A stretch of DNA of 8,265 nucleotides from Planctomycetaceae bacterium. GTDB lineage: Bacteria; Planctomycetota; Planctomycetia; Pirellulales; UBA1268. This document shows, piece by piece, positions 1 to 6,212 of this stretch. Both the position numbers and the translations under genes were made by a program. Positions within the stretch are counted from its first letter, which is position 1; every line of letters starts with the position of its first letter. The stretch is taken from contig DONH01000289.1 in the NCBI GenBank assembly GCA_003509235.1, positions 1 through 8,265 of the forward strand. Reading direction: 5' to 3'. The notes under the pieces are model-generated. The model did not search any database and was not told the DNA's origin. It worked only from the letters and a program-made list of their open reading frames with translations.

Positions 1-627
1 TGCCCATGAAACCCAAAGGATTCCTGTCGCGACAATAGCGAGCGATATGGATAGAGCATGGAGTCGTAGTCGAGGTAGCCCAGCAACTACGAGCATGCAC
101 AGTATGCTGCCGATAGATGCTGGAATGATGACAAATGTAACGATGAACGGTATGAGCATAAGAAAGAAGCTCCACGGGGCGTCCCGCACGATGCCATATG
201 CAATGAGCATCGGACTCCCGAGAAGAACGAATCCCCAACTCGAGAACCAGAGTGCCTCTGTGAATTTGTGTGCATGGATCGCTTCAGCGCGCAGAGGGCA
301 TGTCAGGAGAAAAGACGACTCGCCAGAACGGTACAGACCACCGTACATTAAGATGCCAGTTGAAAAGGCCATCATTACCATCAAGGCCGAAAAAAACGTA
401 TTAAATAGCAACGACATGACTTCGGCATGCATCGAGTCAATGAAGCTGAATGCATCGTAGAACAGGCAGAACACGGCAGCCCAGAAAATCAGACTGAGTA
501 TGAGGACAAGCCCGAAACGGAAACGCGACTGGCGGACGATTGAAATGACAACGTTCCACGCGATTGTCCTTCGGAGCTTCCTCGAGAGCTGATTTTCCTG
601 AGGAATATCAAGCAATTGATTCTGCAT
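1..627 (-). CDS. ABC-2 type exporter membrane subunit (3' end cut off by window edge)
   Basis: The minus-strand frame is open from an ATG at 627 to the window edge, giving 209 residues with no stop. The product is strongly hydrophobic, with probable membrane segments near residues 39-58, 68-95, 127-147, 153-181 and 189-208. Between the second and third lies a polar stretch (about 97-125) containing LYRSGESSFLLTCPL, then HKFTEALWFSSW. From memory this resembles the loop typical of putative ABC exporter permeases, in which a YRS-like element and an L-x-x-P-L element precede a KxxE helix. It would form the transmembrane channel worked by the ATPase encoded 20 bases upstream, so the two are almost certainly cotranscribed. 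Family members usually run beyond 450 residues, so only the first part is visible. No strong ribosome binding site precedes the ATG; translation may be coupled to the ATPase gene. The substrate cannot be told from sequence. Confidence 0.82.
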   Translation of the reverse strand, partial: MQNQLLDIPQENQLSRKLRRTIAWNVVISIVRQSRFRFGLVLILSLIFWAAVFCLFYDAFSFIDSMHAEVMSLLFNTFFSALMVMMAFSTGILMYGGLYRSGESSFLLTCPLRAEAIHAHKFTEALWFSSWGFVLLGSPMLIAYGIVRDAPWSFFLMLIPFIVTFVIIPASIGSILCMLVVAGLPRLRLHALSISLAIVATGILWVSWA

Positions 628-647
628 TTTACCGTTTGTTTGTTTTT

Positions 648-1406
648 CTATGTGTCATCAGACGATGCCTCATGGCGGCCTGTTGAGCTTGATGTGATTT
701 CAAGATACAGATCTTCAAGACTTCTTGTTTTCACGTCTACCTGTTCTCGGAGTTCTGGAACAGTTCCAAGAAATTTGAGATCTCCTTGCACCATGATGCC
801 CATGCGGTCAGCCATTTCCTCAGCCATCGCGAGTGTGTGCGTTGACATGAATACGGTCATGCCAGCCGCAGTTTTCGCCTTTAATAAGTCTTTGACAATA
901 CGGACGCTTCGTGGATCAAGACCAACCATCGGCTCATCAAGCACGAGTACGTCAGGGTCGTGTAGAAATGCAGCCGCAAATACAAGCCGCTGCCTCATGC
1001 CCAGAGAATAGTTTTCGGCGAGTTCGTTGGCGAACTCATGAAGCTCAAACCGGTCAATTTCTCTCTTGATATATTCCTGCGAAAGATCTCTTGGTATGCG
1101 ATACATATCAGCTATGAATCGTAGGAATTCATGACCTGTAAGCTTGTCATACAGGTAAGGCTCATCAGGTACGTAGCCCAAATGAAGATGGGCTGAGCGA
1201 GTTTCTGTTAGCAGGTCATGACCGCAAACGCGAATCACTCCACCAGAGGGACGAAGCAAGCCAACGAGCATTTTGATCGTTGTCGTCTTGCCTGCGCCAT
1301 TTGGGCCAAGGAGAGCAAATAATTCACCGGTGGGAATTGTCAGGCTGAGGTCTGATACAGCAAGCTTGCTGCCATACATTCGAGTAGCATGTTCAAATTG
1401 AATCAT
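648..1406 (-). CDS. ABC transporter ATP-binding protein (ABC-2 exporter type)
   Basis: A complete 252-residue nucleotide-binding subunit. Visible motifs are Walker A GPNGAGKTT (34-42), ABC signature YSLGMRQRL (133-141), Walker B with D-loop VLVLDEPMVGLDP (153-165) and the switch histidine in STH (188-190). The Q-loop position reads GYVPDEPYLYD (77-87), with Asp81 where most ABC ATPases have Gln; I recall the same GYVPDEP form in ATPases paired with this exporter class. The C-terminal tail after about residue 225 (RSLEDLYLEIT) is the usual short helix of ABC-2 ATPases. It hydrolyses ATP on the cytoplasmic face to power the membrane subunit encoded immediately downstream. The gene sits 45 bases after the stop of the anchored extracytoplasmic protein gene, consistent with one operon. 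Direction (export) is inferred from the absence of importer features; the substrate is unknown. Confidence 0.95.
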   Translation of the reverse strand: MIQFEHATRMYGSKLAVSDLSLTIPTGELFALLGPNGAGKTTTIKMLVGLLRPSGGVIRVCGHDLLTETRSAHLHLGYVPDEPYLYDKLTGHEFLRFIADMYRIPRDLSQEYIKREIDRFELHEFANELAENYSLGMRQRLVFAAAFLHDPDVLVLDEPMVGLDPRSVRIVKDLLKAKTAAGMTVFMSTHTLAMAEEMADRMGIMVQGDLKFLGTVPELREQVDVKTRSLEDLYLEITSSSTGRHEASSDDT

Positions 1407-1451
1407 ATGGATAGTACTAATGGTGCGTTATGATGTGCAGAGAACGCATAG

Positions 1452-2396
1452 TCATCGGTTTGTCTGGGATGAGTTTACACCGCTATTTTCATGCTTTTCA
1501 AAGAAGCTTTTTACACGATCCAGCCTGCTTGCAAGTGATGCAGCGACCGCGTCTGTACGTCGCTGGAAAAGTAGTTTTGAACCAAGTATTGTCGACTCAT
1601 GCTGTAGCACCCTGCCACGAGGACCAACCCACATTCGGTTCCGTGGCGGTTGGTGGTCATTGGGTGTTGTTCTGTAGTTGACGATGTCGGTATTTACAAG
1701 TTGATTGTCAAAGTACAGGACTTCATGGCCAGAAACGCTCGCATATAAGATTTCTATTGGCTTGTAACTTGGTCGAAGCGGGCTGTAAATGGGAACAGTC
1801 CAGCGTTGCCCTTGGGAAATACCTGCCATAGTCGCCTGAGGTGAAAGTTCGTCTCGGATTGATAAATCATTTGGCAATTGACGACTTGTTTCGTATTGCA
1901 AATTGCCGGAATGAAGCGACAGTATGACTTTGTTGCCGGGAGTGATCTTGCCATGCAGGTGAACAGTCTGCCCAACTCCAGGGACTTTGACGATTGATTG
2001 AAAATCTTGTAGTTCTCCACGGCTATTGATCGTCATGCAACCCAAAGCATCAAGTTCTATCGATGAATGTAGAGTCCCTACTTTCGCCCCAAGCAAGGAA
2101 TTTGCCCAAGGCGGTAACAAGTCGTTCAAGGGAAGTTTGTCAAGTTGAATGTTCGACCAGACGGTTACGGTGCCGGAAGAGCTTGGCTCAACAATGCTTA
2201 ATGCGGATCCGACCGGGCTGTTGTTAAGCACGATAGTCCAACCTACCGTTGAGATATCCTTGGTAGGAGTGTAAATCGACTGATAGCCTGGTGGGGTGTC
2301 AGGCATGATAGTCGGTAAAACTTTACTAATAAACAACCAGCTGTTTGCAATAGCTGCAAAGACCAAAATGAGTGCTGTGACGATCGGGCGATACAT
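1452..2396 (-). CDS. Membrane-anchored extracytoplasmic protein of unknown function, ABC operon partner
   Basis: I do not recognise a named family. The frame stays open upstream to a TTG at 2645, but the extra 83 residues are Cys/Arg/Lys-rich and unconvincing. The ATG at 2396 places a hydrophobic segment (about residues 5-30, VTALILVFAAIANSWLF) directly at the N-terminus, as expected of a signal anchor, giving 314 residues. The rest is soluble and rich in beta-formers, with no cysteine pairs or catalytic motif I can name. The C-terminal third holds a compact block: WTVPIYSPLRPSYKPIEILYA (199-219), then YFDNQLVNTDIVNYR (228-242), MWVGPRGRVLQHES (255-268) and a basic helical tail. The pattern resembles beta-sheet envelope proteins in which a WV-x-P-x-G-x-V-L hairpin recurs. 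It is the first gene of the ATPase-permease operon (45-base gap to the ATPase gene) and is probably a periplasmic accessory of that exporter; that role is inference. Confidence 0.75.
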   Translation of the reverse strand: MYRPIVTALILVFAAIANSWLFISKVLPTIMPDTPPGYQSIYTPTKDISTVGWTIVLNNSPVGSALSIVEPSSSGTVTVWSNIQLDKLPLNDLLPPWANSLLGAKVGTLHSSIELDALGCMTINSRGELQDFQSIVKVPGVGQTVHLHGKITPGNKVILSLHSGNLQYETSRQLPNDLSIRDELSPQATMAGISQGQRWTVPIYSPLRPSYKPIEILYASVSGHEVLYFDNQLVNTDIVNYRTTPNDHQPPRNRMWVGPRGRVLQHESTILGSKLLFQRRTDAVAASLASRLDRVKSFFEKHENSGVNSSQTNR

Positions 2397-2827
2397 AAAA
2401 GTGAATTCTGGCTCTCTATTTTTTCCTGAACAACACAAATAGTCGTTGCATGATTGTCCAGCTATGGTCACGGTGAACAAACTGTGCGAGATGTCATTAA
2501 CGCAGGAGACGCGTTCTCGGAACAATCTTTGTACTAATTTATGTTTGTACCTGAAACGTTTTGGAGGGGATTTGAGGCAGTTTTTAGGGTGAAAAGCTAA
2601 ATAATGCCCAAGGCAAGTATTGGAGTTGCCAAAATCTCGGCACAATTTTTATAATGGAAAGATTAAGGCGGGGTGGGTTTTCAAAAATTTTCGCGGCACA
2701 TGGTTTTTGAGTGTTGGTCGAGTGTTTTTCGTGAGGAATCATTCGGTCATCAGACTGCGTTAAGATTCCCTCTCTCAATAAGGATAGCGATGTTCGGTCA
2801 ACTGGAAAGAACCCAGGAGGTTGAGCG
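2397..2827. other. Divergent intergenic region, no confident gene
   Basis: This 431-base stretch separates the minus-strand ABC operon from the plus-strand zinc-ribbon gene and must hold promoters for both. I found no convincing -35/-10 pair for either. It contains two direct copies of TTTGTAC (2528-2534 and 2544-2550) spaced 16 bases start to start, possibly a regulator site. A short possible leader ORF lies at 2790-2831. The minus frame is open from 2645 into the downstream gene, but its translation does not look like protein. A 42-codon plus-strand ORF (2464-2592) has no ribosome binding site and is not called. Confidence 0.5.
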
Positions 2828-2831
2828 ATGA
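2790..2831 (+). other. Possible 13-residue leader ORF overlapping the zinc-ribbon gene start
   Basis: An ATG at 2790 opens a 13-codon frame (MFGQLERTQEVER) whose TGA stop (2829-2831) overlaps the ATG of the zinc-ribbon gene (2828) as ATGA. An AAGGA element at 2780-2784 stands 5 bases before the ATG, a workable ribosome binding site. Translation here would bring ribosomes straight onto the next start and across its own strong binding site. The same frame stays open upstream to an ATG at 2700 (43 codons), without a binding site there. Short frames ending in ATGA arise often by chance, so this is tentative. Confidence 0.2.
2815..2820 (+). promoter_or_regulatory. Strong Shine-Dalgarno site (AGGAGG)
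   Basis: AGGAGG lies 7 bases before the ATG at 2828. It is the only consensus-length ribosome binding site in the window and fixes the start of the zinc-ribbon gene. Confidence 0.85.
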
Positions 2832-3109
2832 GCGATTCTGTCTACTACCATCAAGGGTGTCCTGTATGTGGCAGGATGTTGAGAATAGGTGTTCGTTTAC
2901 TTGGCCAACGTGTTTACTGCCAGCACTGTGGCGGAGGGTTTCGAGCAACCGATGAGACTCTTGAGGACGACGAAGGGGCATTCCGGGCGGTATCACAGAT
3001 TCAGGAAGATCGGATTGAAATGCTTTTGGAACGTGCTTCAGAAGGGATTGTGAACTCAACGAAAGATGGGCAGTCTCAGGAAGAAGATGTTGCCCAGGAA
3101 ATAGTCTGA
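2828..3109 (+). CDS. Small C4 zinc-ribbon protein with acidic tail
   Basis: A 93-residue protein whose first 40 residues form a zinc-ribbon: CPVC (Cys11, Cys14) and CQHC (Cys31, Cys34), separated by a basic/hydrophobic loop (RMLRIGVRLLGQRVY) and followed by GGGFRA. This C-x2-C, 16 residues, C-x2-C layout is a classic structural zinc site. I recall similar 'CPxCGRxLxIxxxLLGxxVxCxHCGG' modules in planctomycete proteins, often at the N-terminus of regulators. The remaining 55 residues are acidic, rich in Glu/Asp/Gln and probably helical (EDRIEMLLERASEGI), with no second domain. It may bind nucleic acid or a protein partner; nothing in the sequence decides which. The start is fixed by AGGAGG seven bases upstream. 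Transcription is divergent from the ABC operon and convergent with aroA, with 33 bases between the stops and no clear terminator hairpin. Confidence 0.85.
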   Translation: MSDSVYYHQGCPVCGRMLRIGVRLLGQRVYCQHCGGGFRATDETLEDDEGAFRAVSQIQEDRIEMLLERASEGIVNSTKDGQSQEEDVAQEIV

Positions 3110-3142
3110 CGAACTATGCTAATATTGAATCTCAGGTATTTG

Positions 3143-4474
3143 CTATCTACTTGTCTGAACCAAATCGTCTAGAGCAACCCAGTAATTTGGAAAAGTTTTT
3201 CGAACACATGCTGGATTGGTAATGCATACTCCCTTCGAGCGAAGGCCAACAAGTGAAAGGCTCATGGCCATACGGTGATCATCGTATGTTTGTATTCTGG
3301 CCGGACGAAGGGGGGCCGGGTGTATTGTCAGGCCATCAGCCTGTTCATCAACAATGGCCCCAAGGCGTTGCAGTTCGCGTGTGAGGTCGCTAATACGATC
3401 AGTCTCTTTGTCTCGTATGTGCGCAACATTTCTAATAATGGTTGGTCCTTCGGCAAAAAGAGCGACGGCAGCGAGTGTCATGACAGTATCGCTGATTGCA
3501 TTCATGTCGATATCAATGCCTTTTAAATCATTGCCTTGTATGGTAATGGATGGACATGATGAACTACTGCTTGACCAGGTGACAGTGCACCCCATTTGTT
3601 CGAGTGCAGTGCAAAATTTGATATCACCTTGCATGCTATCTCGACCAAGTCCCTCGAGAGTGACTGCGCCACGCGTAACTGCAGCAGCGGCGGCAAAATA
3701 GCTGGCTGCAGATGCGTCGGGTTCAATTATATAATTTTGCGACATGTAACCGGTGGGCGGGATATGCCACTGCCGCTCATTATGAAGATCACATTTTCCG
3801 CCAAATGACTCAATGATTGTGCGAGTCATCTCAAGATACGGAGTGGAGACAAGTGTTCCCGTAAGCTCGAGGGAGAGGCCTTCTGGCATGCATGGTGCAA
3901 CCAGCGCGAGGCCACTCGCAAATTGGCTGCTAGTTGTACTCTGGATACATACCTCAGCATTTTTTACTCCATCGCTACGAATCGTGACAGGAGGGCACTC
4001 TCCCGCACTTTTTGCCTCTGCCTCAACACCAAGCGTTCGGAGGGCATTCAAGAGATCACCGATTGGCCGCTGTCGCATACGTGTGGTTCCATCGAGAACA
4101 TATTGCCCCCGCCCAATGCTTACCAAAGCAGTAAGAAATCGCATTGTTGTTCCGCTTGCTTGACAATCAATGGATGCCTGAGATTTCGGAATCAAGCCCC
4201 CTGATCCATGAATGGATAATGTCTGTTTGTTCCAATCTGCGTCGACATTGAAGCCAAGGTTTTTCAGGCCATAAATCATGATTCGAGTATCATCACTGTC
4301 GAGTGCACCGGTTATTTGACTTGTTCCATGAGCCAAGGCAGCACAGATTACGGCTCGATTCGTGATGCTCTTTGATCCAGGCGCGCGGACACGTCCTTGG
4401 ATTGGCCTTTCCACGGGTATTATGGTGATTTCGTCAGGTAGCGAGTTGAGTGACATCAGGCTTTTAAAGGGCAT
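3143..4474 (-). CDS. aroA: 3-phosphoshikimate 1-carboxyvinyltransferase (EPSP synthase)
   Basis: Joins shikimate-3-phosphate and phosphoenolpyruvate to give EPSP, the sixth step of the cytoplasmic shikimate pathway to chorismate and aromatic amino acids. The 443 residues match the family's usual length and two-domain fold. Visible active-site elements are PGSKSITNRA (32-41; Lys35, Arg40), SGTTMR (107-112), SSQ (182-184), STPYLEMT (210-217), SDTVMTLA (328-335; Asp329), IRDKETDRI (353-361), YDDHRMAM (397-404) and CVRKTFPNYW (423-432; Lys426). The loop before SGTTMR reads CQA, where most homologues have a Gly-Asn pair, and Phe113 stands where E. coli has Pro101. The start is not certain: ATG codons at 4474 and 4456 both lack a good ribosome binding site and the longer form is given. 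The gene diverges from the iron alcohol dehydrogenase gene and stands alone, with no other shikimate gene in the window. Confidence 0.97.
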   Translation of the reverse strand: MPFKSLMSLNSLPDEITIIPVERPIQGRVRAPGSKSITNRAVICAALAHGTSQITGALDSDDTRIMIYGLKNLGFNVDADWNKQTLSIHGSGGLIPKSQASIDCQASGTTMRFLTALVSIGRGQYVLDGTTRMRQRPIGDLLNALRTLGVEAEAKSAGECPPVTIRSDGVKNAEVCIQSTTSSQFASGLALVAPCMPEGLSLELTGTLVSTPYLEMTRTIIESFGGKCDLHNERQWHIPPTGYMSQNYIIEPDASAASYFAAAAAVTRGAVTLEGLGRDSMQGDIKFCTALEQMGCTVTWSSSSSSCPSITIQGNDLKGIDIDMNAISDTVMTLAAVALFAEGPTIIRNVAHIRDKETDRISDLTRELQRLGAIVDEQADGLTIHPAPLRPARIQTYDDHRMAMSLSLVGLRSKGVCITNPACVRKTFPNYWVALDDLVQTSR

Positions 4475-4502
4475 CGCTGGAGAAGGATTTCAAGACTGCC
4501 GG

Positions 4503-4516
4503 GAGAAACATTTCTC
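4503..4516. repeat. 14-base inverted repeat, candidate operator
   Basis: GAGAAA and TTTCTC are perfect 6-base inverted arms separated by CA. The site lies in the gap between divergent aroA and the dehydrogenase gene and would cover the transcription start of the candidate aroA promoter. The arms are short and the two-base spacer rules out a stable hairpin, so if functional it is more likely a protein-binding site. A chance occurrence is possible. Confidence 0.3.
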
Positions 4517-4517
4517 A

Positions 4518-4545
4518 GTTAGAGTATGCCATGTCGAAGAGTCAA
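4518..4545 (-). promoter_or_regulatory. Candidate sigma-70-like promoter for aroA
   Basis: On the minus strand TTGACT (4545-4540, 5 of 6 matches to the -35 consensus) is followed after 16 bases by TCTAAC (4523-4518, 4 of 6 to -10). The expected start near 4511 leaves a leader of roughly 35 bases before the aroA ATG at 4474. The -10 element is weak. Confidence 0.35.
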
Positions 4546-4579
4546 GCACTATCAATTCTTAAACAATGCTACTAATCAT

Positions 4580-4584
4580 GAGGG
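4580..4584 (+). promoter_or_regulatory. Shine-Dalgarno site that sets the dehydrogenase start
   Basis: GAGGG stands 8 bases before the ATG at 4593. The in-frame ATGs at 4566 and 4578 have no comparable element; the second almost touches this site on its upstream side. The site therefore favours 4593 as the start. Confidence 0.7.
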
Positions 4585-4592
4585 ATTTTGTG

Positions 4593-5810
4593 ATGAAATC
4601 ACTTCGTCCGAGTTCTGAGAGTGGTCGTAGTTCATATGATCTTACTATCCCGCCAGTTGTACGCTTTGGTCATGGCCGGATCGCGGAGGTAGGCCACGTC
4701 GCAACTGTTCTCGGTAAGCGAATCTGGCTTATAGTTGGGAAGCGTAGTTTTTCTACATGCGGTGGCAGAGAGAGTTTGTTAGATGGGTTTCGGCAAAATG
4801 GATTGAGTTTTGAAGAAATTGCACATTCACATGGTGAGCCAACAGTGCAGCAGGTTGCAAATGCAATATGCAATATTCCAGAAGACCAAAAGAATGTAGT
4901 TGTAGTTGCGGTTGGTGGTGGCGCGACTATTGATTTTGGTAAGGCATTGTCAGCTCTAGCGACAAACATAAAACCAGACTCGGAAGAAATAGCTGAGGAG
5001 ATGATTGTCGATCGATTAGAGGGCGTAGGTCGCGGTGTTCCAATTGTCAATTCTCCACTACCTTTTTTGGCGGTGCCGACAACGGCGGGCACTGGCGCAG
5101 AGGCAACGCGCAACGCGGTTCTTTCTTGTCCAAAGCGGAGGTTTAAGAAAAGTCTACGGAGCCCACTGATGGTTCCGCGAGCGGTGATTCTTGATCCAAA
5201 ACTGATTGGATCGTGTAGTCGTGACATTATCGCTGCGTCAGGAATTGACTGCCTTACTCAGTTGATCGAATCATTCATTTGCCGTTTTCGTTGGGCTGTT
5301 CCAAGAGCATTGGTACTCGAGGCCTTTCCACAGGCAATGAGAGCTTTGCCTCGTCTCCTTGAAAATCCATCTGATGAAACCGCACAATCTGCAATGTCAC
5401 ACGCAGCGTTTATTTCGGGGGTTTCGCTCGGAAATTCTGGCTTAGGTCTGGCTCATGGTGTAGCAGCCGCGCTCGGAGTCGAGTGCGGTGCTTCTCATGG
5501 CTTGGCCTGTGCGGCATTGTTGCCAGTCGCGCTTCGTGTCAATCAAAATATTTCAGAGTGTGACCTAGCCAGACTTGATCAAGAACTGGATGGCAAGACA
5601 CTGCCTGCCCAAGAGAGCGCTCAACGATTCATTGAACGTATTAAGGATTTGTGCCGAATAGCGGGAACGCCAACTCGGCTCTCAGAATTTGGGCTGAAAA
5701 GGGACCGGATTGCCTGGCTTGCCGAACATTCAAGCGGCAACAGCATGAAAGGCAATCCTGTTCAACTTTCACCAAGCGAGTTACAGGATGAGCTCGAATC
5801 AGTATTTTGA
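4593..5810 (+). CDS. Iron-containing (group III) alcohol dehydrogenase
   Basis: A 405-residue NAD(P)-dependent dehydrogenase with the dehydroquinate-synthase-like fold of group III alcohol dehydrogenases. The N-terminal half holds the cofactor site: FGHGRI (25-30), GGGATIDFGKA (108-118) and PTTAGTGAE (162-170). The C-terminal half holds the metal site: Asp219 in SGIDCLTQLIES, then His288 (GLAHG) and His302 (GASHG). The ligand that is usually histidine, four residues after the aspartate, is Gln223, and the histidine of GMAHPLG in FucO-like enzymes is Ala292. I recall a subfamily with TQLIES plus GLAHG, so this is probably a lineage trait rather than damage. The substrate is unknown. The start at 4593 is chosen for the GAGGG eight bases upstream; ATGs at 4578 and 4566 would add 5 or 9 residues. 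It diverges from aroA and converges on the proline-rich membrane protein gene, with 27 bases between stops. Confidence 0.93.
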   Translation: MKSLRPSSESGRSSYDLTIPPVVRFGHGRIAEVGHVATVLGKRIWLIVGKRSFSTCGGRESLLDGFRQNGLSFEEIAHSHGEPTVQQVANAICNIPEDQKNVVVVAVGGGATIDFGKALSALATNIKPDSEEIAEEMIVDRLEGVGRGVPIVNSPLPFLAVPTTAGTGAEATRNAVLSCPKRRFKKSLRSPLMVPRAVILDPKLIGSCSRDIIAASGIDCLTQLIESFICRFRWAVPRALVLEAFPQAMRALPRLLENPSDETAQSAMSHAAFISGVSLGNSGLGLAHGVAAALGVECGASHGLACAALLPVALRVNQNISECDLARLDQELDGKTLPAQESAQRFIERIKDLCRIAGTPTRLSEFGLKRDRIAWLAEHSSGNSMKGNPVQLSPSELQDELESVF

Positions 5811-5837
5811 ATACGCTTGATGTAATTCAGTATTTTC

Positions 5838-6194
5838 TTAAGACAGAAAAACAATTGCTCCAAGTGCACATGCAATAAGTGACAGTGTCAGGAGAATAAG
5901 TAAAAGAAGTTTTGAATCAGATTGTTTTTTAGTGTGTTTAGTTGTTTTTATAACGATGTTCGGTTGGGCTGGCAGTCTTTGATTGTCTGTCTCAATTGAA
6001 AAGATTGCATCGACTGCCTGCTCTTGAAGTGATCGCGGGAGAGGTGGCATAGCAAATTTTTCTGATACACTCTTTGGCACAGGTGGGATGGCCTGTTCTG
6101 CAATAGGGGGGCGTGAATCTTGCATGCTCTTGGTTGATGAAGGTGCCTGGTAGTTATTAAGAAAAAATTCAGTGCAAAAGAATTCAGAGCGCAC
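5838..6194 (-). CDS. Small proline-rich protein with C-terminal membrane anchor
   Basis: I do not recognise a family. From a GTG at 6194 it has 118 residues; an ATG at 6125 (Met24) would give 95, and the first 23 residues are not distinctive, so the shorter form is quite possible. The body is hydrophilic with a proline-rich zone holding two related units, IPPVPKSVSE (36-45) and MPPLPRSLQE (49-58), 13 residues apart. A basic linker (KTTKHTKKQSDSK, 83-95) leads to one hydrophobic helix (about 96-117, LLLLILLTLSLIACALGAIVFL), one residue from the end. That makes it a tail-anchored protein with its body probably in the cytoplasm, given the basic flank. It is last in the minus-strand operon, 18 bases after the methyltransferase stop. 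It may recruit a partner through its PxxP units; this is inference. Confidence 0.65.
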   Translation of the reverse strand: MRSEFFCTEFFLNNYQAPSSTKSMQDSRPPIAEQAIPPVPKSVSEKFAMPPLPRSLQEQAVDAIFSIETDNQRLPAQPNIVIKTTKHTKKQSDSKLLLLILLTLSLIACALGAIVFLS

Positions 6195-6212
6195 GTTACT
6201 TTTTTGATGGCA

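Noticed and set aside
2464..2592. Plus-strand 42-codon ORF in the intergenic region
   Set aside because: No ribosome binding site and no recognisable protein character.
2397..2645. An 83-residue upstream extension of the anchored-protein frame, starting with TTG
   Set aside because: The extension is rich in Cys, Arg and Lys, shows no domain and would bury the signal anchor inside the protein; the ATG at 2396 is far more plausible.
2742..2800. Two copies of TTCGGTCA upstream of the zinc-ribbon gene
   Set aside because: An 8-base repeat 51 bases apart is expected by chance in a region of this size.
3095..3120. Small stem ATAGT/ACTAT between the zinc-ribbon gene and aroA
   Set aside because: Five AT-rich pairs without a following T-run are too weak for an intrinsic terminator.
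3354..4163. Several plus-strand ORFs antisense to aroA
   Set aside because: They are shadows of a firmly identified EPSP synthase gene and lack binding sites or motifs.
4670..5227. Long minus-strand ORF of 185 residues inside the dehydrogenase gene
   Set aside because: It is antisense to a well-supported gene with conserved motifs, and its translation shows no domain.
5799..5836. Direct repeat TCAGTATTTT on both sides of the dehydrogenase stop, and a weak GAATAC/GTATTT stem
   Set aside because: The 10-base repeat is AT-rich and isolated; the stem includes a wobble pair and a 15-base loop, so neither a terminator nor an insertion scar is supported.
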